Origin: Bacillota bacterium
GTDB taxonomy: Bacteria > Bacillota > Sulfobacillia > RBS10-35 > JAJYVN01
Direction of reading: 5' to 3'
NCBI GenBank assembly: GCA_021791815.1
Contig: JAJYVV010000011.1
Span: 1 to 44,499 of the forward strand
Length of the DNA stretch: 44,499 nucleotides
A program made the position numbers and the translations under genes. Below the pieces are notes generated by a model. The model ran no database searches, was not told the origin of the DNA, and was given only the letters and a program-made list of their open reading frames with translations. Position 1 is the first letter of the stretch. Each line of letters opens with the position of its first letter. This document shows, piece after piece, positions 1-8,341 of this stretch.

Positions 1-155
1 GCCACAACCCTTTCCAGGGATACTGTAGCCGGCGGCGCGACCCGGGGTTCCGGCCGCCGACTGCGGGGACCGGGAGCGTCCCCCGGGGCCGGCAGGCCCG
101 GAGAGGGTGCCCGCGGGGCGGGTCCCTCGCGCTCGACAAGGGCCCGCGAGGAGCG
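1..155. other. upstream region without a recognisable gene
   Basis: No convincing reading frame is seen before trxB. GAGGAG at 148-153 sits only two bases ahead of the trxB ATG. A poor -10-like hexamer (TACTGT) near 21-26 has no partner, so no promoter is called. The stretch may hold the end of a leader or of an upstream gene lying outside the window. Confidence 0.4.
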
Positions 156-1118
156 ATGGGATTGGCAGCGGCCGGCAGGACGGAACTGTGCGTGATCATC
201 GGGTCGGGCTGCGCGGGGCTCACGGCGGCCGTGTACGCCGCGCGGGGCCGGCTCGAGCCGCTCGTGATCGAGGGCACCGAGCCGGGCGGCCAGCTCTCGC
301 TGACCAGCACCGTGGAGAACTTCCCGGGCTTTCCGGACGGCATCGGGGGGTACGACCTCATCGAGGCCATCCGGAAGCAGGCGGAGCGCTTCGGCGCCCG
401 CATGCACCCGGGCGTCGTGTCCCGCGCGCACCTCGACCGGCACCCCTTCGAACTGCAACTGGACGGTGAGGACGAGCCTGTGGCGGCCCACTGCGTGATC
501 GTCGCTTCCGGAGCCCGGGCCCGGACCCTCGACCTGCCCGGGGAGAAGGAACTGTGGGGACGGGGCCTGTCCTCGTGCGCCACCTGCGACGGCGCCTTCT
601 TCAAGGAGAGGCGCGTGGTCGTGATCGGCGGCGGGGACAGCGCCATGGAGGACGCCCTCTACCTGACCAAGTTCGCTTCGGAGGTCCACGTCGTCCACCG
701 GCGCGACCGGCTCCGGGCGAGCCGCATCATGCAGGACCGCGCCCAGAGCCACCCCAAGATCCGCTTCCACTGGAACCGACAGCCGGTGGAGATCCTCCGC
801 GGCGAGGGCGGCCGCCTGCAGGGCCTCCGCGCGCGGTCGACGGCCGGCGAAGCCGCGGTGGAGGACATCGAGTGCGACGGGGTCTTCTACGCCATCGGCC
901 ACATCCCCAACACCGACATGCTCGGCGGGTCCCTGCCCCGCGACGCCCAGGGCTACCTCGCGGCCCACGGCGTCCGCAGCGACATCGACGGCGTGTTCAT
1001 CGCCGGGGACGTCGCGGACCACCATTACCAGCAGGCCATCACGGCCGCGGGCACGGGCTGCGCCGCCGCCATGGAGGCGGAGGACTGGCTGCAGAACCGG
1101 GGCCTGATCCCCACGTGA
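156..1118 (+). CDS. trxB: thioredoxin reductase (NADPH)
   Basis: This flavoenzyme reduces thioredoxin with NADPH in the cytosol. The 320-residue length is normal for low-molecular-weight TrxR. An N-terminal FAD-binding GSGCAG lies at residues 16-21, with the usual Pro of GSGPAG replaced by Cys. The redox-active CATC is at 141-144, the NADPH-binding GGGDS at 158-162, and the basic HRRDRLRAS stretch near 181-189 binds the 2'-phosphate. A C-terminal FAD motif (GDVAD...QQAITAAGTG) completes the fold. The ATG follows GAGGAG at a short spacing of 2 nt; codon 13 is an in-frame GTG but would cut into the FAD strand. In a bacillithiol-type organism (see the BshB fusion downstream) this enzyme would serve the thioredoxin branch of thiol homeostasis. 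The assignment is firm; a ferredoxin/flavodoxin-reductase role is unlikely because CATC is intact. Confidence 0.95.
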   Translation: MGLAAAGRTELCVIIGSGCAGLTAAVYAARGRLEPLVIEGTEPGGQLSLTSTVENFPGFPDGIGGYDLIEAIRKQAERFGARMHPGVVSRAHLDRHPFELQLDGEDEPVAAHCVIVASGARARTLDLPGEKELWGRGLSSCATCDGAFFKERRVVVIGGGDSAMEDALYLTKFASEVHVVHRRDRLRASRIMQDRAQSHPKIRFHWNRQPVEILRGEGGRLQGLRARSTAGEAAVEDIECDGVFYAIGHIPNTDMLGGSLPRDAQGYLAAHGVRSDIDGVFIAGDVADHHYQQAITAAGTGCAAAMEAEDWLQNRGLIPT

Positions 1119-1167
1119 GCCGTGGCCCGGCGCCGCCCCCGTCCCGCACCGCGCGTGCCGAGGGAAG

Positions 1168-1521
1168 GTGGTGTGGATCCCGCAGCAGGGACAGGCGGGG
1201 GATCCCGAGGTGTCGTGGCGGCTGATCCGGCCGGGGCTCGCGGTGTGCGGCCCGGAGGGCGCGCGGCTCGGGCGGGTCACGCGGCTGCTCGGCGATCCGG
1301 GGCGCGACATCTTCGACGGGATCGCCTTTCGCGCAGGATGGTTCGCCCCGGAACAGACGGCCTCCCTCGCGGATATCGCGCGGATCACCGAGCGCGCGGT
1401 CCATGTGCGCCCGACGGCGGGAGGGCCGCGGACCGGAGGCGCCGGAGCCGGCGCGGCCGGGCGGCGCCGGCGCTGGTACGACGAGGACGGCGACGACGGG
1501 GACCTGCCCCGCCGCCGCTGA
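1168..1521 (+). CDS. small PRC-barrel / DUF2171-like protein
   Basis: A 117-residue protein follows trxB on the same strand after about 50 nt. Residues 16-65 read like a PRC-barrel or DUF2171 beta-barrel: a conserved GARLGRV turn (GxxxGxV pattern), then DIFDGIAF, then a short helix with ADIARITERAVHV that matches the family's terminal I-x-x-I-x-x-x-x-V. The last 40 residues are Gly/Ala/Arg-rich, ending in an acidic DEDGDDGD and basic RRR tail, and look disordered. The start is GTG at 1168 or the next GTG at 1171, behind a purine-rich AGGGAAGG that is very close to it. Proteins of this type are often annotated as stress or photosynthetic-reaction-centre H-like barrels with no defined chemistry. 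Function unknown; the fold assignment is inferred from pattern only. Confidence 0.65.
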   Translation: MVWIPQQGQAGDPEVSWRLIRPGLAVCGPEGARLGRVTRLLGDPGRDIFDGIAFRAGWFAPEQTASLADIARITERAVHVRPTAGGPRTGGAGAGAAGRRRRWYDEDGDDGDLPRRR

Positions 1522-1574
1522 TGCCCCAAGCCTCGGCCGGCCTACCCGTCCAAGCCATGACGCGCCCCGCGGCC

Positions 1575-2852
1575 TCAGCCGCCGCGTTCCGCGGCGACGG
1601 CGGGCCCGCGCAACACCTCGGCGTGCCGCACCCCGAGGACCCCGCGGGAGCCTCCGGCGGTCCGCAGCACCACGAACACCCACCCGCTGCGACCGAGGGC
1701 GGCTTCCACGCGGACCGCGGTCGCGGAGTCCAGGCGCCAGCCGATCATCGCGTCCGGTCCGCAGCCGTGCCCCGCGCCGGCGGTGGACGCCGCCGTGCCG
1801 AGCGCCGTGAGCCACGTCTCCGTCCACGAGCCGTGGCGGTGCCGCAGCCGCAGCACCGCGCCCTCGGCCACGCGCACTTCCAGCCCCCGGGTGGCGGCGA
1901 AGTGGTGCATCCACGGCTCCGGCGCGCGGCGCCCGTCCTCGTCCGGGGCGCGGTGGCCATCCCAGAGCGCCGCCGCCAGGCCGTCGGCGTCCGGCCCGCC
2001 GAAGGTGACGTAGAGCACCGGCGCCAGGTCCCGGCGCGCCGGATCGGCCAGCGCGGCCAGCACCGCGTCGGCGTCGGCGAAGGCCTCGCCGAGCGACTCG
2101 ACCGTGACCTCGACGCGGGTCGAGCTCGTCCGCACCGGGGTCCGGCCCACCGGAGCGCACGCCGCGGCCTCCCGCCCGTCTCCGTACACCGCGGAGGCCC
2201 ACCGCCGGCCCACGCCGGCCTCGGCGGCCGGGGATGCATCCGCGCCGCCGGCCTCCAGGGCCCGGATGCACCAGGCCCCCAGCCGCTCCCAACCGCCGTG
2301 CCAGCGCTCCGACAGCCGAGGGCCCCCCGCCTCCGCCATCGGGCGGACGGCCAACACGCCGACGGTCCGGTCGCCGGCGCGCAGGACCAGGAAGAGCCAC
2401 CCCGAGCGGCGCAGGAGGTTGCGCACCGCGCGGCGCGGCGTCGGACCGACGCGGAAGCGAACCCCGTCGACGCCCGCCCGCGTGCCGCACGGCGCCCGGA
2501 CGGTGAACTCCCACATCCCGGGCAGGTCGGACCGGGTCTCGGTGCACGTCGCCTCGGGCCAGAGGCGCGTCGGCAACCCCTGGGCGCGCAGCAGGTCGGC
2601 GACCCAGCGGGCGGAGCCGGGGGCAGCGCCCGCCCACGCCTCGCGCGGGCGCCCCTCCTCGGCCCGCCGCCAGAGGGCCTCGGCCGCCGACTCGGCCGCC
2701 GGCCCGCACAGCCGAACCACGAACGCCGGGGCCACCGGCGGCAGGCGGGCCTCGAAAGGCGCATCGGAGCCGCCGTCCCCGACCGAGGACGGTCCGGCCC
2801 GCAGGACCCGGAATTCGGCGACCGCATCGACAATGACCGAGGGCGCGCGCAT
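1575..2852 (-). CDS. uncharacterised protein with two tandem copies of one domain
   Basis: I recognise no known family in this 425-residue protein. It has no signal peptide or membrane helix. Two halves can be aligned by eye. Residues 42-61 ([10 protein letters not shown]...AAEALW) match 278-297 ([10 protein letters not shown]...LAAALW). Residues 148-170 ([11 protein letters not shown]...VGVLAVR) match 387-409 ([11 protein letters not shown]...RGVLGVR). Each half is about 130 residues, separated by a linker of roughly 100 residues. The start ATG is well supported by AAGGAGG (complement of 2863-2869) at 10-nt spacing. It is transcribed alone, convergent with the preceding gene. The Ser-Gly-Trp-(Leu/Val)-Phe core and strand-like VxVLR/VGVLxVR pairs suggest an alpha/beta fold. 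Coding potential is good: balanced composition with regular hydrophobic strands, unlike the Arg/Pro/Ala-rich frames on the other strand. Confidence 0.75.
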   Translation of the reverse strand: MRAPSVIVDAVAEFRVLRAGPSSVGDGGSDAPFEARLPPVAPAFVVRLCGPAAESAAEALWRRAEEGRPREAWAGAAPGSARWVADLLRAQGLPTRLWPEATCTETRSDLPGMWEFTVRAPCGTRAGVDGVRFRVGPTPRRAVRNLLRRSGWLFLVLRAGDRTVGVLAVRPMAEAGGPRLSERWHGGWERLGAWCIRALEAGGADASPAAEAGVGRRWASAVYGDGREAAACAPVGRTPVRTSSTRVEVTVESLGEAFADADAVLAALADPARRDLAPVLYVTFGGPDADGLAAALWDGHRAPDEDGRRAPEPWMHHFAATRGLEVRVAEGAVLRLRHRHGSWTETWLTALGTAASTAGAGHGCGPDAMIGWRLDSATAVRVEAALGRSGWVFVVLRTAGGSRGVLGVRHAEVLRGPAVAAERGG

Positions 2853-2885
2853 CGGGACGTCCCCTCCTTGGGACGGCCGGTCCCA

Positions 2886-2913
2886 CTCCGATCATCGGAG
2901 GGGATCGCGCGAT
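2886..2913. promoter_or_regulatory. two adjacent short palindromes upstream of the orphan gene
   Basis: CTCCGAT-C-ATCGGAG spans 2886-2900 and the perfect palindrome ATCGCGCGAT spans 2904-2913, 34-61 nt upstream of the minus-strand start at 2852. They could form an operator or leader hairpin. No convincing -35/-10 pair is visible, so this is suggestive only. Confidence 0.25.
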
Positions 2914-2947
2914 TGTGAGGAGCCGGCGCACGCACGGCGGGCGGGGC

Positions 2948-2982
2948 GGCGGCGGATCCGGCCCGGGTGTCCGACCGCCGCC
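2948..2982 (-). terminator. GC hairpin after the first Gfo/Idh/MocA gene
   Basis: GGCGGCGG (2948-2955) pairs with CCGCCGCC (2975-2982) around a 19-nt loop that can fold further. It lies 16 nt past the stop codon of the minus-strand oxidoreductase. There is no U-tract. Confidence 0.4.
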
Positions 2983-2998
2983 TGTCCTCCGCGCCCGC

Positions 2999-4084
2999 TC
3001 AGATTTCGGGAATCTCGATCTCGACCTCGCGGCCGGACGCGGCCGAGCGCAGGACGCCGTCGATGATGGCCTGGTTGCGCACGATCAGCTCGCCGGGGAT
3101 CGGAGCCGGCCGGCCGGCCCGGATCGCGGCCACGAACTCCTTGACCTTCTGGGCGAAGATGTCGATGTCGTGGCGCCGGACCGGAATCGCGGTCTCGGTC
3201 TGCTGGCCCAGGAGGTCCCGATACAGCGTGATCGAGCCCACGCCGCCATCCCAGACGCCGCTCCACGGCCCGCTGCCGGCGGGGGTCACCTTCAGGCCGG
3301 CATCCGTGCCCAGAAACATCGTGGCGCCCAAGGTGTCCATGTGCATGGCCCACGAGATCTTGAAGTTCAGGACGACGCCGCCCTCAAGCCGGACGATGGC
3401 GACCCCGAAGTCTTCGACCTCGAAGCGGGAGGCCTCGCCGTGATACCGCGGCGACGTGCCGAAGTAGTTGGAGGTGTAGGCGGAGACCGTCAGCGGCCTG
3501 GGGTAGCCGATGGCGTTCATGGCCATGTCGATCGAATAGCAGCCGATGTCGGCCATGGCGCCGGCCCCGGCCAGGTCCTTGCGGATAAACGTCCCGCCCG
3601 GCATCCCGCGGCGGCGGCCGCCACCCGTCTCGACGTAGTAGACCTTGCCGAGGTCCCCCGACTGCACGATGCGTTGGACCATCTGCATGTTGGGGTCGTA
3701 GCGGGGCTGGAAGCCGATCGTCAGAATCTTGCCGGCCCGCTTCGCCGCGCGCGCCATTTCCACGGCCTGTTCGAGCGTGACGGCCATGGGCTTCTCGCTA
3801 AGGACGTTCTTCCCGGCCTGGAGCGCGTCCACCGCGGTGCGATGATGCGCCACGTTGGGCGTGCAGACGCTGACGCCGTCGAGGTCCAGTTCCAGCAGGG
3901 CCCGGTGGTCCTCGAAGGGCCGCGCCTGGGCCAGCCCGGTCCGCTCGATGAACTCGGCCGCCTTGCCCGGGATGACGTCCGCGACCGCGAGGACTTCGAC
4001 GTCGGGGATTTGCTTGTATGCGTTCGCGTGCGCGTGGGCGATGCCGCCGCTGCCGACGATGCCGATCCTGACCGTGCCAGCCAC
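2999..4084 (-). CDS. Gfo/Idh/MocA family oxidoreductase (paralogue A)
   Basis: This is an NAD(P)-dependent sugar, polyol or inositol-type dehydrogenase of 361 residues. The N-terminal Rossmann fold carries GSGGIA at 11-16, and the catalytic-lysine motif EKP is at 97-99. The active-site helix reads DIGCYSID at 179-186, with Tyr183 where most members have His, as in glucose-fructose oxidoreductase of Zymomonas. There is no Tat or Sec signal, so it is cytosolic. The start is GTG at 4084 behind AAAGGGG. It lies divergent from the GH51 arabinofuranosidase across 285 nt, which suggests a shared carbohydrate role, and is followed by a hairpin at 2948-2982. It is about three quarters identical by eye to the gene at 34301-35383, including a shared [11 protein letters not shown] block and a [10 protein letters not shown]-terminal motif. 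Substrate unknown. Confidence 0.9.
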   Translation of the reverse strand: MAGTVRIGIVGSGGIAHAHANAYKQIPDVEVLAVADVIPGKAAEFIERTGLAQARPFEDHRALLELDLDGVSVCTPNVAHHRTAVDALQAGKNVLSEKPMAVTLEQAVEMARAAKRAGKILTIGFQPRYDPNMQMVQRIVQSGDLGKVYYVETGGGRRRGMPGGTFIRKDLAGAGAMADIGCYSIDMAMNAIGYPRPLTVSAYTSNYFGTSPRYHGEASRFEVEDFGVAIVRLEGGVVLNFKISWAMHMDTLGATMFLGTDAGLKVTPAGSGPWSGVWDGGVGSITLYRDLLGQQTETAIPVRRHDIDIFAQKVKEFVAAIRAGRPAPIPGELIVRNQAIIDGVLRSAASGREVEIEIPEI

Positions 4085-4208
4085 CTGTGTGCGCGTTCCC
4101 CTTTCCGCGCCCGGCCGGGCGGCCCATCGCCGCGCGCCGACGGCGCCCCGCCCGCCAGGAGCCCGGTGGCGGGCGGACGGGGAGGGCTTGGCCCCCGCGC
4201 GCGGAAGT

Positions 4209-4230
4209 CCTGCCGCCCTGCGGCGGCAGG
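4209..4230. repeat. 9-bp hairpin in the divergent oxidoreductase/arabinofuranosidase spacer
   Basis: CCTGCCGCC and GGCGGCAGG form a perfect 9-bp stem with loop CTGC, in the middle of the 285-nt spacer (4085-4369) between two divergent genes. No -10/-35 elements are recognisable in this spacer. The element could be an operator or an RNA hairpin in the leader of either gene. Confidence 0.35.
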
Positions 4231-4369
4231 CCCGGAACGGCCGTCCGGCGAACCGCCCGCCGTCGTGCTCCGATCACCACGTCCCGGAAGGCCCCGGGGG
4301 GCGGGGCGCGCGGCCTCTGGCCGCGCCGGGCCCCAGCGGCTGGCCGACCGCGCGGAAAGGCGGCGCTCC

Positions 4370-5845
4370 ATGAGCCGGATCACCGTCCACGGCGATCGCC
4401 CCGCCGGCCGCATCAGCCGGCACATCTACGGCCACTTCGCCGAGCATCTGGGCCGCTGCATCTACGAAGGGTTCTGGGTGGGCGAGGACTCCGCGATCCC
4501 CAACGTGCGAGGGATCCGCCGCGACATGGTGGAGGCGCTGCGCCGGATCCGACCGGCGGTGCTGCGCTGGCCGGGGGGCTGCTTCGCGGACGAGTACCAC
4601 TGGACCGACGGGATCGGACCCCGCGCGTCGCGGCCCACGATGATCAACACCCACTGGGGCAAGGTGGTGGAGTCCAACCACTTCGGCACCCATGAATTCT
4701 TCGACCTCTGCGAGATGCTCGGGGCCGACCCGTACATCTGCGGCAACGTCGGCAGCGGCACGGTCGCCGAGATGCAGCAGTGGGTCGAATACTGCACCTT
4801 CGACGGCGTCTCCCCTCTGTCCGAGCGCCGCCGACGGAACGGCCGCGACGACCCCTGGCGCCTCCCCTACTTCGGCGTCGGCAACGAGAACTGGGGCTGC
4901 GGCGGCAACATGCGCCCCGAGCACTACGCCGACCTCTACCGCCGGTACCAGACGTACGTGCGCAACTTCGGCGGCAACCGGATCTTCAAGATCGCCTGCG
5001 GTCCCAACGGCGGCGACGAGCGGTGGACCGAGGTGCTCATGCAGGAGGCCGGGCGCCACATGCAGGGCCTGAGCCTGCACCACTACTCGGGACCCGGGCG
5101 AGGCGCCGCCAGCCGCTCCGCCACGCGCTTCGGCGAGCCCGAGTGGTACGCGGTGCTCTCGTCGGCGCTGCGGATGGAGAGCCTGGTGTCCCGCCACGAG
5201 GCGATCATGGACCGCCACGACCCGGAGCGGCGGGTCGCCCTCGTGGTCGACGAGTGGGGCGCGTGGTACGAGGTGGAGCCGGGGACCAACCCGGGCTTCC
5301 TCTACCAGCAGAACACGATGCGCGACGCGCTGGTCGCGGCCGTCACGCTGAACGTCTTCCACGCGCATTGCGCCCGCGTGCGCATGGCGAACATCGCGCA
5401 GACCGTCAATGTGCTCCAGGCCATGGCCCTCACGCGGGGCCCCGAGTTGCTGCTGACCCCGACATACCACGTGTACGACATGTATCAGGTCCATCAGGAC
5501 GCGACGCTGCTGCCCGTCGACGTCGACTGCGAACGCCACGCGGATGGCGGAGACGGGATTCCGCTCCTGCACGCGTCGGCCTCCCGCGACGGCTCCGGCA
5601 CCACCCACCTTTCCGTGTGCAACCTGGACGCGGCGGCCGAGGTGGAGGTGGAATGCGCCCTCGCCGGCCTCGACGCGACGGAGGTCGCGGCCCGCGTCCT
5701 GGCGGGCGATGCGATCCAGTCCCACAACACCTTCGAGGAACCGGAGGCCGTGGCGCCCGGCGAGCTGGCCGGCGCGGTCCTGGGCACCCGGACCCTGCGG
5801 CTCCGCCTACCGGCGCACTCCGTGGCGGTGCTCGCGCTGCGGTGA
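4370..5845 (+). CDS. alpha-L-arabinofuranosidase, family GH51
   Basis: This retaining glycosidase releases terminal alpha-L-arabinofuranose from arabino-oligosaccharides. The 491-residue length is normal for bacterial GH51. The (beta/alpha)8 barrel carries the acid/base Glu in [11 protein letters not shown] (Glu173) and the nucleophile Glu in VVDEWGAWY (Glu295). Other family signatures are [13 protein letters not shown] near 66-78 and LHHYS near 246-250. A C-terminal beta-sandwich (from about residue 400) ends in [14 protein letters not shown], typical of the family. No signal peptide is seen, so it works on imported oligosaccharides in the cytosol. The ATG at 4370 follows GAAAGG at about 10 nt. 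The reading frame is open far upstream, but that part lies antisense to the oxidoreductase gene and does not resemble GH51. No transporter for the sugar lies next to it. Confidence 0.93.
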   Translation: MSRITVHGDRPAGRISRHIYGHFAEHLGRCIYEGFWVGEDSAIPNVRGIRRDMVEALRRIRPAVLRWPGGCFADEYHWTDGIGPRASRPTMINTHWGKVVESNHFGTHEFFDLCEMLGADPYICGNVGSGTVAEMQQWVEYCTFDGVSPLSERRRRNGRDDPWRLPYFGVGNENWGCGGNMRPEHYADLYRRYQTYVRNFGGNRIFKIACGPNGGDERWTEVLMQEAGRHMQGLSLHHYSGPGRGAASRSATRFGEPEWYAVLSSALRMESLVSRHEAIMDRHDPERRVALVVDEWGAWYEVEPGTNPGFLYQQNTMRDALVAAVTLNVFHAHCARVRMANIAQTVNVLQAMALTRGPELLLTPTYHVYDMYQVHQDATLLPVDVDCERHADGGDGIPLLHASASRDGSGTTHLSVCNLDAAAEVEVECALAGLDATEVAARVLAGDAIQSHNTFEEPEAVAPGELAGAVLGTRTLRLRLPAHSVAVLALR

Positions 5846-5859
5846 TCCCACCGCGCCGG

Positions 5860-5879
5860 GCGGGCCGGCGCAAGCCCGC
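5860..5879. terminator. hairpin between convergent genes
   Basis: GCGGGC (5860-5865) pairs with GCCCGC (5874-5879) around an 8-nt loop, in the 50-nt gap between two converging stop codons. It could serve both strands. No U-tract. Confidence 0.35.
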
Positions 5880-5895
5880 GTTCCCCCGGTTGGGG

Positions 5896-6948
5896 TTATG
5901 GGCTTCCCGGTTCCAGAACGACGTACCGCTCCGTGTGGAAGCGCTGCCGCCGGCGCTCCAGTTCCTCGGCCGTCAGATCGCGCCACCCGGCCTCGCTCTG
6001 CGAGCGGTGGGCGAGGACGGCCTTCTCCTTGATGTCCATGACCGGACGGATGTCGATGGCGTGGACGTCGACGCCCAGGCGTTCCGCCGCCACGCCCGGG
6101 ATCATCGCGTGGACCCGTGGGCGCGCGCCGGGCGCGAGCTGGCGGACGGCCTCCAGGGTCGCCGCCGCGACGGCGCAGTGGTCCGGGTGCCGCCCGTGCT
6201 CGGGATGCGAGGTGAGCACCAGGGAGGGATGCAACTCGGCGATCAGGGCGCCGACCCGAGCGGCGAGCGCCGCGGGATCCGCGAACTCGGTGGTCTTGTC
6301 CCAGACGCCCAGGAGGCGCACGTCGCGCACCCCGAGGATCGCGCACGCCGCCTCAAGTTCGTGTTCCCTGAGATCCCGCAGGGATTCGCGCGTCGCGAAC
6401 GGCGGCTTGCCCATGTTGCGGCCCATCTCGCCGCCGGTGGCGATGGCGACGGTGACCGGAACCCCCGCGCGGGTGTATAGGGCGATGGTGCCGCCGCACC
6501 CGAAGGTCTCGTCGTCGGGGTGGGCGTGCACGAACAGCACCGCGCGCTCGGCCGTGGGGGGGCCGGCCGCCGCCTGACCGGCGGGCGGGGCGGCCGGCTC
6601 GGGGCGGAGCCGCGCCGGACGGCCCTGGGCGGGGAACGGCCGCTCGCCCAGCTCGCACACCACGGTCACGCGGCCCTGGGCGTCGTGCCCCGCCATGAGG
6701 ACCCGGCCCTCCGCGTCGACCTCCCAATCGGTGAGCCCCTCGGCGTAGACCCACCCCTCGTCGATCTCCAGCCCGGCGCGGTAAGGACCGCCGCCGCGGA
6801 TGGCGGCGCGCCGCAGGTGCACCCGGGCGTTGCGCACGAAGGCACCGAACCCGCCCTCGGTGTAGGCGCCCGCCGTGGTCTCCAGGTGCAGGAACACGGC
6901 GCGGCCCAGCAATCCTTGGAGCGCCGCCTCGACGGCCGCCGGCACCAT
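5896..6948 (-). CDS. YojF (DUF1806) domain fused to BshB-type PIG-L deacetylase
   Basis: A 350-residue fusion. Residues 1-110 match the Bacillus YojF/DUF1806 pattern: FLHLETTAGAY, VRNARV, GPYRAGL, GWVYAEGLTDWEV, LMAGHD and a closing ERPF. A Pro/Ala-rich linker (about 111-133) leads to a PIG-L/LmbE deacetylase with HAHPDDE at 141-147 (Zn ligands His143 and Asp146, general base Asp145) and a second motif HPDH at 254-257 (third ligand probably His257). In Bacillus, yojF and yojG (bshB2) are separate neighbouring genes; YojG deacetylates GlcNAc-malate in bacillithiol synthesis. By homology this enzyme makes GlcN-malate or a related deacetylated sugar, or removes bacillithiol conjugates. The start is ATG 6948; an upstream TTG (6957) with GGGGGA nearby is an alternative. 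No bshA or bshC is in the window. Confidence 0.88.
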   Translation of the reverse strand: MVPAAVEAALQGLLGRAVFLHLETTAGAYTEGGFGAFVRNARVHLRRAAIRGGGPYRAGLEIDEGWVYAEGLTDWEVDAEGRVLMAGHDAQGRVTVVCELGERPFPAQGRPARLRPEPAAPPAGQAAAGPPTAERAVLFVHAHPDDETFGCGGTIALYTRAGVPVTVAIATGGEMGRNMGKPPFATRESLRDLREHELEAACAILGVRDVRLLGVWDKTTEFADPAALAARVGALIAELHPSLVLTSHPEHGRHPDHCAVAAATLEAVRQLAPGARPRVHAMIPGVAAERLGVDVHAIDIRPVMDIKEKAVLAHRSQSEAGWRDLTAEELERRRQRFHTERYVVLEPGSP

Positions 6949-7217
6949 GGGCGACAATGGGATCCCCCCGTCTCCGCGGCCGGGCGGCTGGCGATGGAGC
7001 CTTGCGCGCCGGTCCGCACCAGAGGACATGGGCAACCCGCACAGGGGCTCGGACCGGGGAGGCCGCAGCAACCCGCGCGCCGGAGCCTGGCCCAGCCGTT
7101 GTTCTCGTCCCGCGCCGGCCGCGCCTGCCGCCGCCGGGATCGGGACGCCGGGCCGGAGGGACCCGCTCAGGGTCCGAGGGTCCGGCGTCCGTGCGTCGCG
7201 GCCCGGCGGGGGCCGCG
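6949..7217. other. 269-nt spacer between ene-reductase and YojF-BshB genes
   Basis: Both flanking genes are on the minus strand. An in-frame ATG near 7028 could extend the fusion protein by 27 low-complexity residues, but it has no ribosome binding site. No promoter or hairpin is clear. The spacing suggests the two genes may be separate transcription units. Confidence 0.3.
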
Positions 7218-8282
7218 TCACGGAGCGGCCCGCCGATACTGCACGGCCCACGGGACGTCGGCGCCAAGTTCGTGCGCCGCGTGCAGAGGCCAATACGGAT
7301 CCCGCAGCAGCTGCCGGCCCACGGCGACGAGGTCCGCATCCCCCGCCGCCAGGATGGCCTCGGCCTGCGCCGCGCCGGTGACGCGGCCCACGACCGCCGC
7401 GAGCATGCCGGCTTCGCGGCGCACCCGGGCGGCGAAGGGCGCGTGGTATCCCGGCGCCTCCGGCGTCCGGACGCCGGGAACGGCGCCGCCCGAGGAACAG
7501 TCGACCGCATCCACGCCGAGGTCGCGCAGCTGCCGCGCCGTCTCGACGCTCTGGTCGGCATCGATGCCCCCCGGCGTCCAGTCCGTCATGGACAGGCGCA
7601 CCAGCATGGCGCCTTCCTCGGGCCAGACGGCGCGCACGGCGCCGGCCACCTCCCGCAGCAGGCGGCGGCGGTCCGCGCCGTACGCGTCCGTGCGCCGGTT
7701 GACCAGCGGGGACAGGAACTCGTGCAGCAGATAGCCGTGGGCCGCGTGCAGCTCCACGGCGCGGAAGCCGGCGTCCCACGCCCGGCGGGCCGCCGCGCGA
7801 AACGCGGCAGTGACGGTGGCCAGGCCGTCGGCGTCCAGCGCATCCGGCGGGGTCGCCCCGGCGGTGAACGGCTCGCGCGTGGGCCCTACGGGCCGCCACC
7901 CTCCCTCGCCCGGGGGACACGCCCCCCCGCCGTCCCACGGCCGGCGCGTGCTGGCCTTCCGGCCGGCATGCGCGAGTTGGATGCCGGCGACGGCGCCGTG
8001 GTCGGCGATGAACCGGGCGATCCGCGCCCACGCGCCGGCCTGCGCGTCGTTCCAGATGCCCGTGTCCTGCGGGCTGATGCGCCCGCGCGGCTCGACCGCC
8101 GTTGCCTCGGTCAGCACCAGGGCGGCCCCGCCGATCGCGCGACTGCCGAGGTGGACGAGGTGCCAGTCCCCCGGCATCCCGTCCACCGACGAGTATTGGC
8201 ACATCGGCGACAGCACGATGCGGTTCCGCAGGGTCTGCCCGCCGACCCGGAGCGGTTGGAAGAGCAGCGGCGCCGCGGCCAA
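7218..8282 (-). CDS. namA: NADPH-dependent ene-reductase, old yellow enzyme family (YqjM/NamA-like)
   Basis: This FMN-dependent TIM-barrel enzyme reduces activated C=C bonds (enones, nitro compounds, quinones), usually as a detoxification or redox-stress enzyme. It has 354 residues, close to Bacillus YqjM. The N-terminal LSPMCQYSS carries the Cys that tunes FMN in the YqjM branch (Cys28 here). HAGRKA and the active-site pair HAAHGYLLHEFLSP provide substrate and FMN contacts; VGRQLLRDP near the C-terminus binds FMN phosphate. The start is TTG at 8282, chosen because GAGGAGGG (complement of 8293-8300) lies exactly 10 nt upstream and the family begins just here (LLFQPLRVGG). The gene follows a Gfo/Idh/MocA gene, from which a 16-bp hairpin separates it. 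Native substrate unknown. Confidence 0.9.
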   Translation of the reverse strand: MAAAPLLFQPLRVGGQTLRNRIVLSPMCQYSSVDGMPGDWHLVHLGSRAIGGAALVLTEATAVEPRGRISPQDTGIWNDAQAGAWARIARFIADHGAVAGIQLAHAGRKASTRRPWDGGGACPPGEGGWRPVGPTREPFTAGATPPDALDADGLATVTAAFRAAARRAWDAGFRAVELHAAHGYLLHEFLSPLVNRRTDAYGADRRRLLREVAGAVRAVWPEEGAMLVRLSMTDWTPGGIDADQSVETARQLRDLGVDAVDCSSGGAVPGVRTPEAPGYHAPFAARVRREAGMLAAVVGRVTGAAQAEAILAAGDADLVAVGRQLLRDPYWPLHAAHELGADVPWAVQYRRAAP

Positions 8283-8302
8283 GCCCCGTGGTCCCTCCTC
8301 GC

Positions 8303-8338
8303 CCGCGCGCGGGGGGCCATGCGGCCCCCCGCGCGCGG
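8303..8338 (-). terminator. 16-bp perfect hairpin between Gfo/Idh/MocA gene and namA
   Basis: Positions 8303-8318 pair perfectly with 8323-8338 around the loop ATGC. The hairpin begins 4 nt after the minus-strand stop at 8342 and ends just before the namA ribosome binding site (8293-8300). It has no U-tract. It could terminate the upstream gene, stabilise its 3' end, or attenuate read-through into namA. Confidence 0.6.
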
Positions 8339-8341
8339 CAT

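Noticed and set aside
1039-2931. Competing long frames on both strands over the 425-residue orphan gene
   Set aside because: Only the 1575-2852 frame has a strong ribosome binding site, balanced composition and an internal domain repeat.
2915-4369. Upstream extension of the GH51 frame
   Set aside because: It runs antisense to a clear oxidoreductase gene and does not resemble GH51; the true start is ATG 4370.
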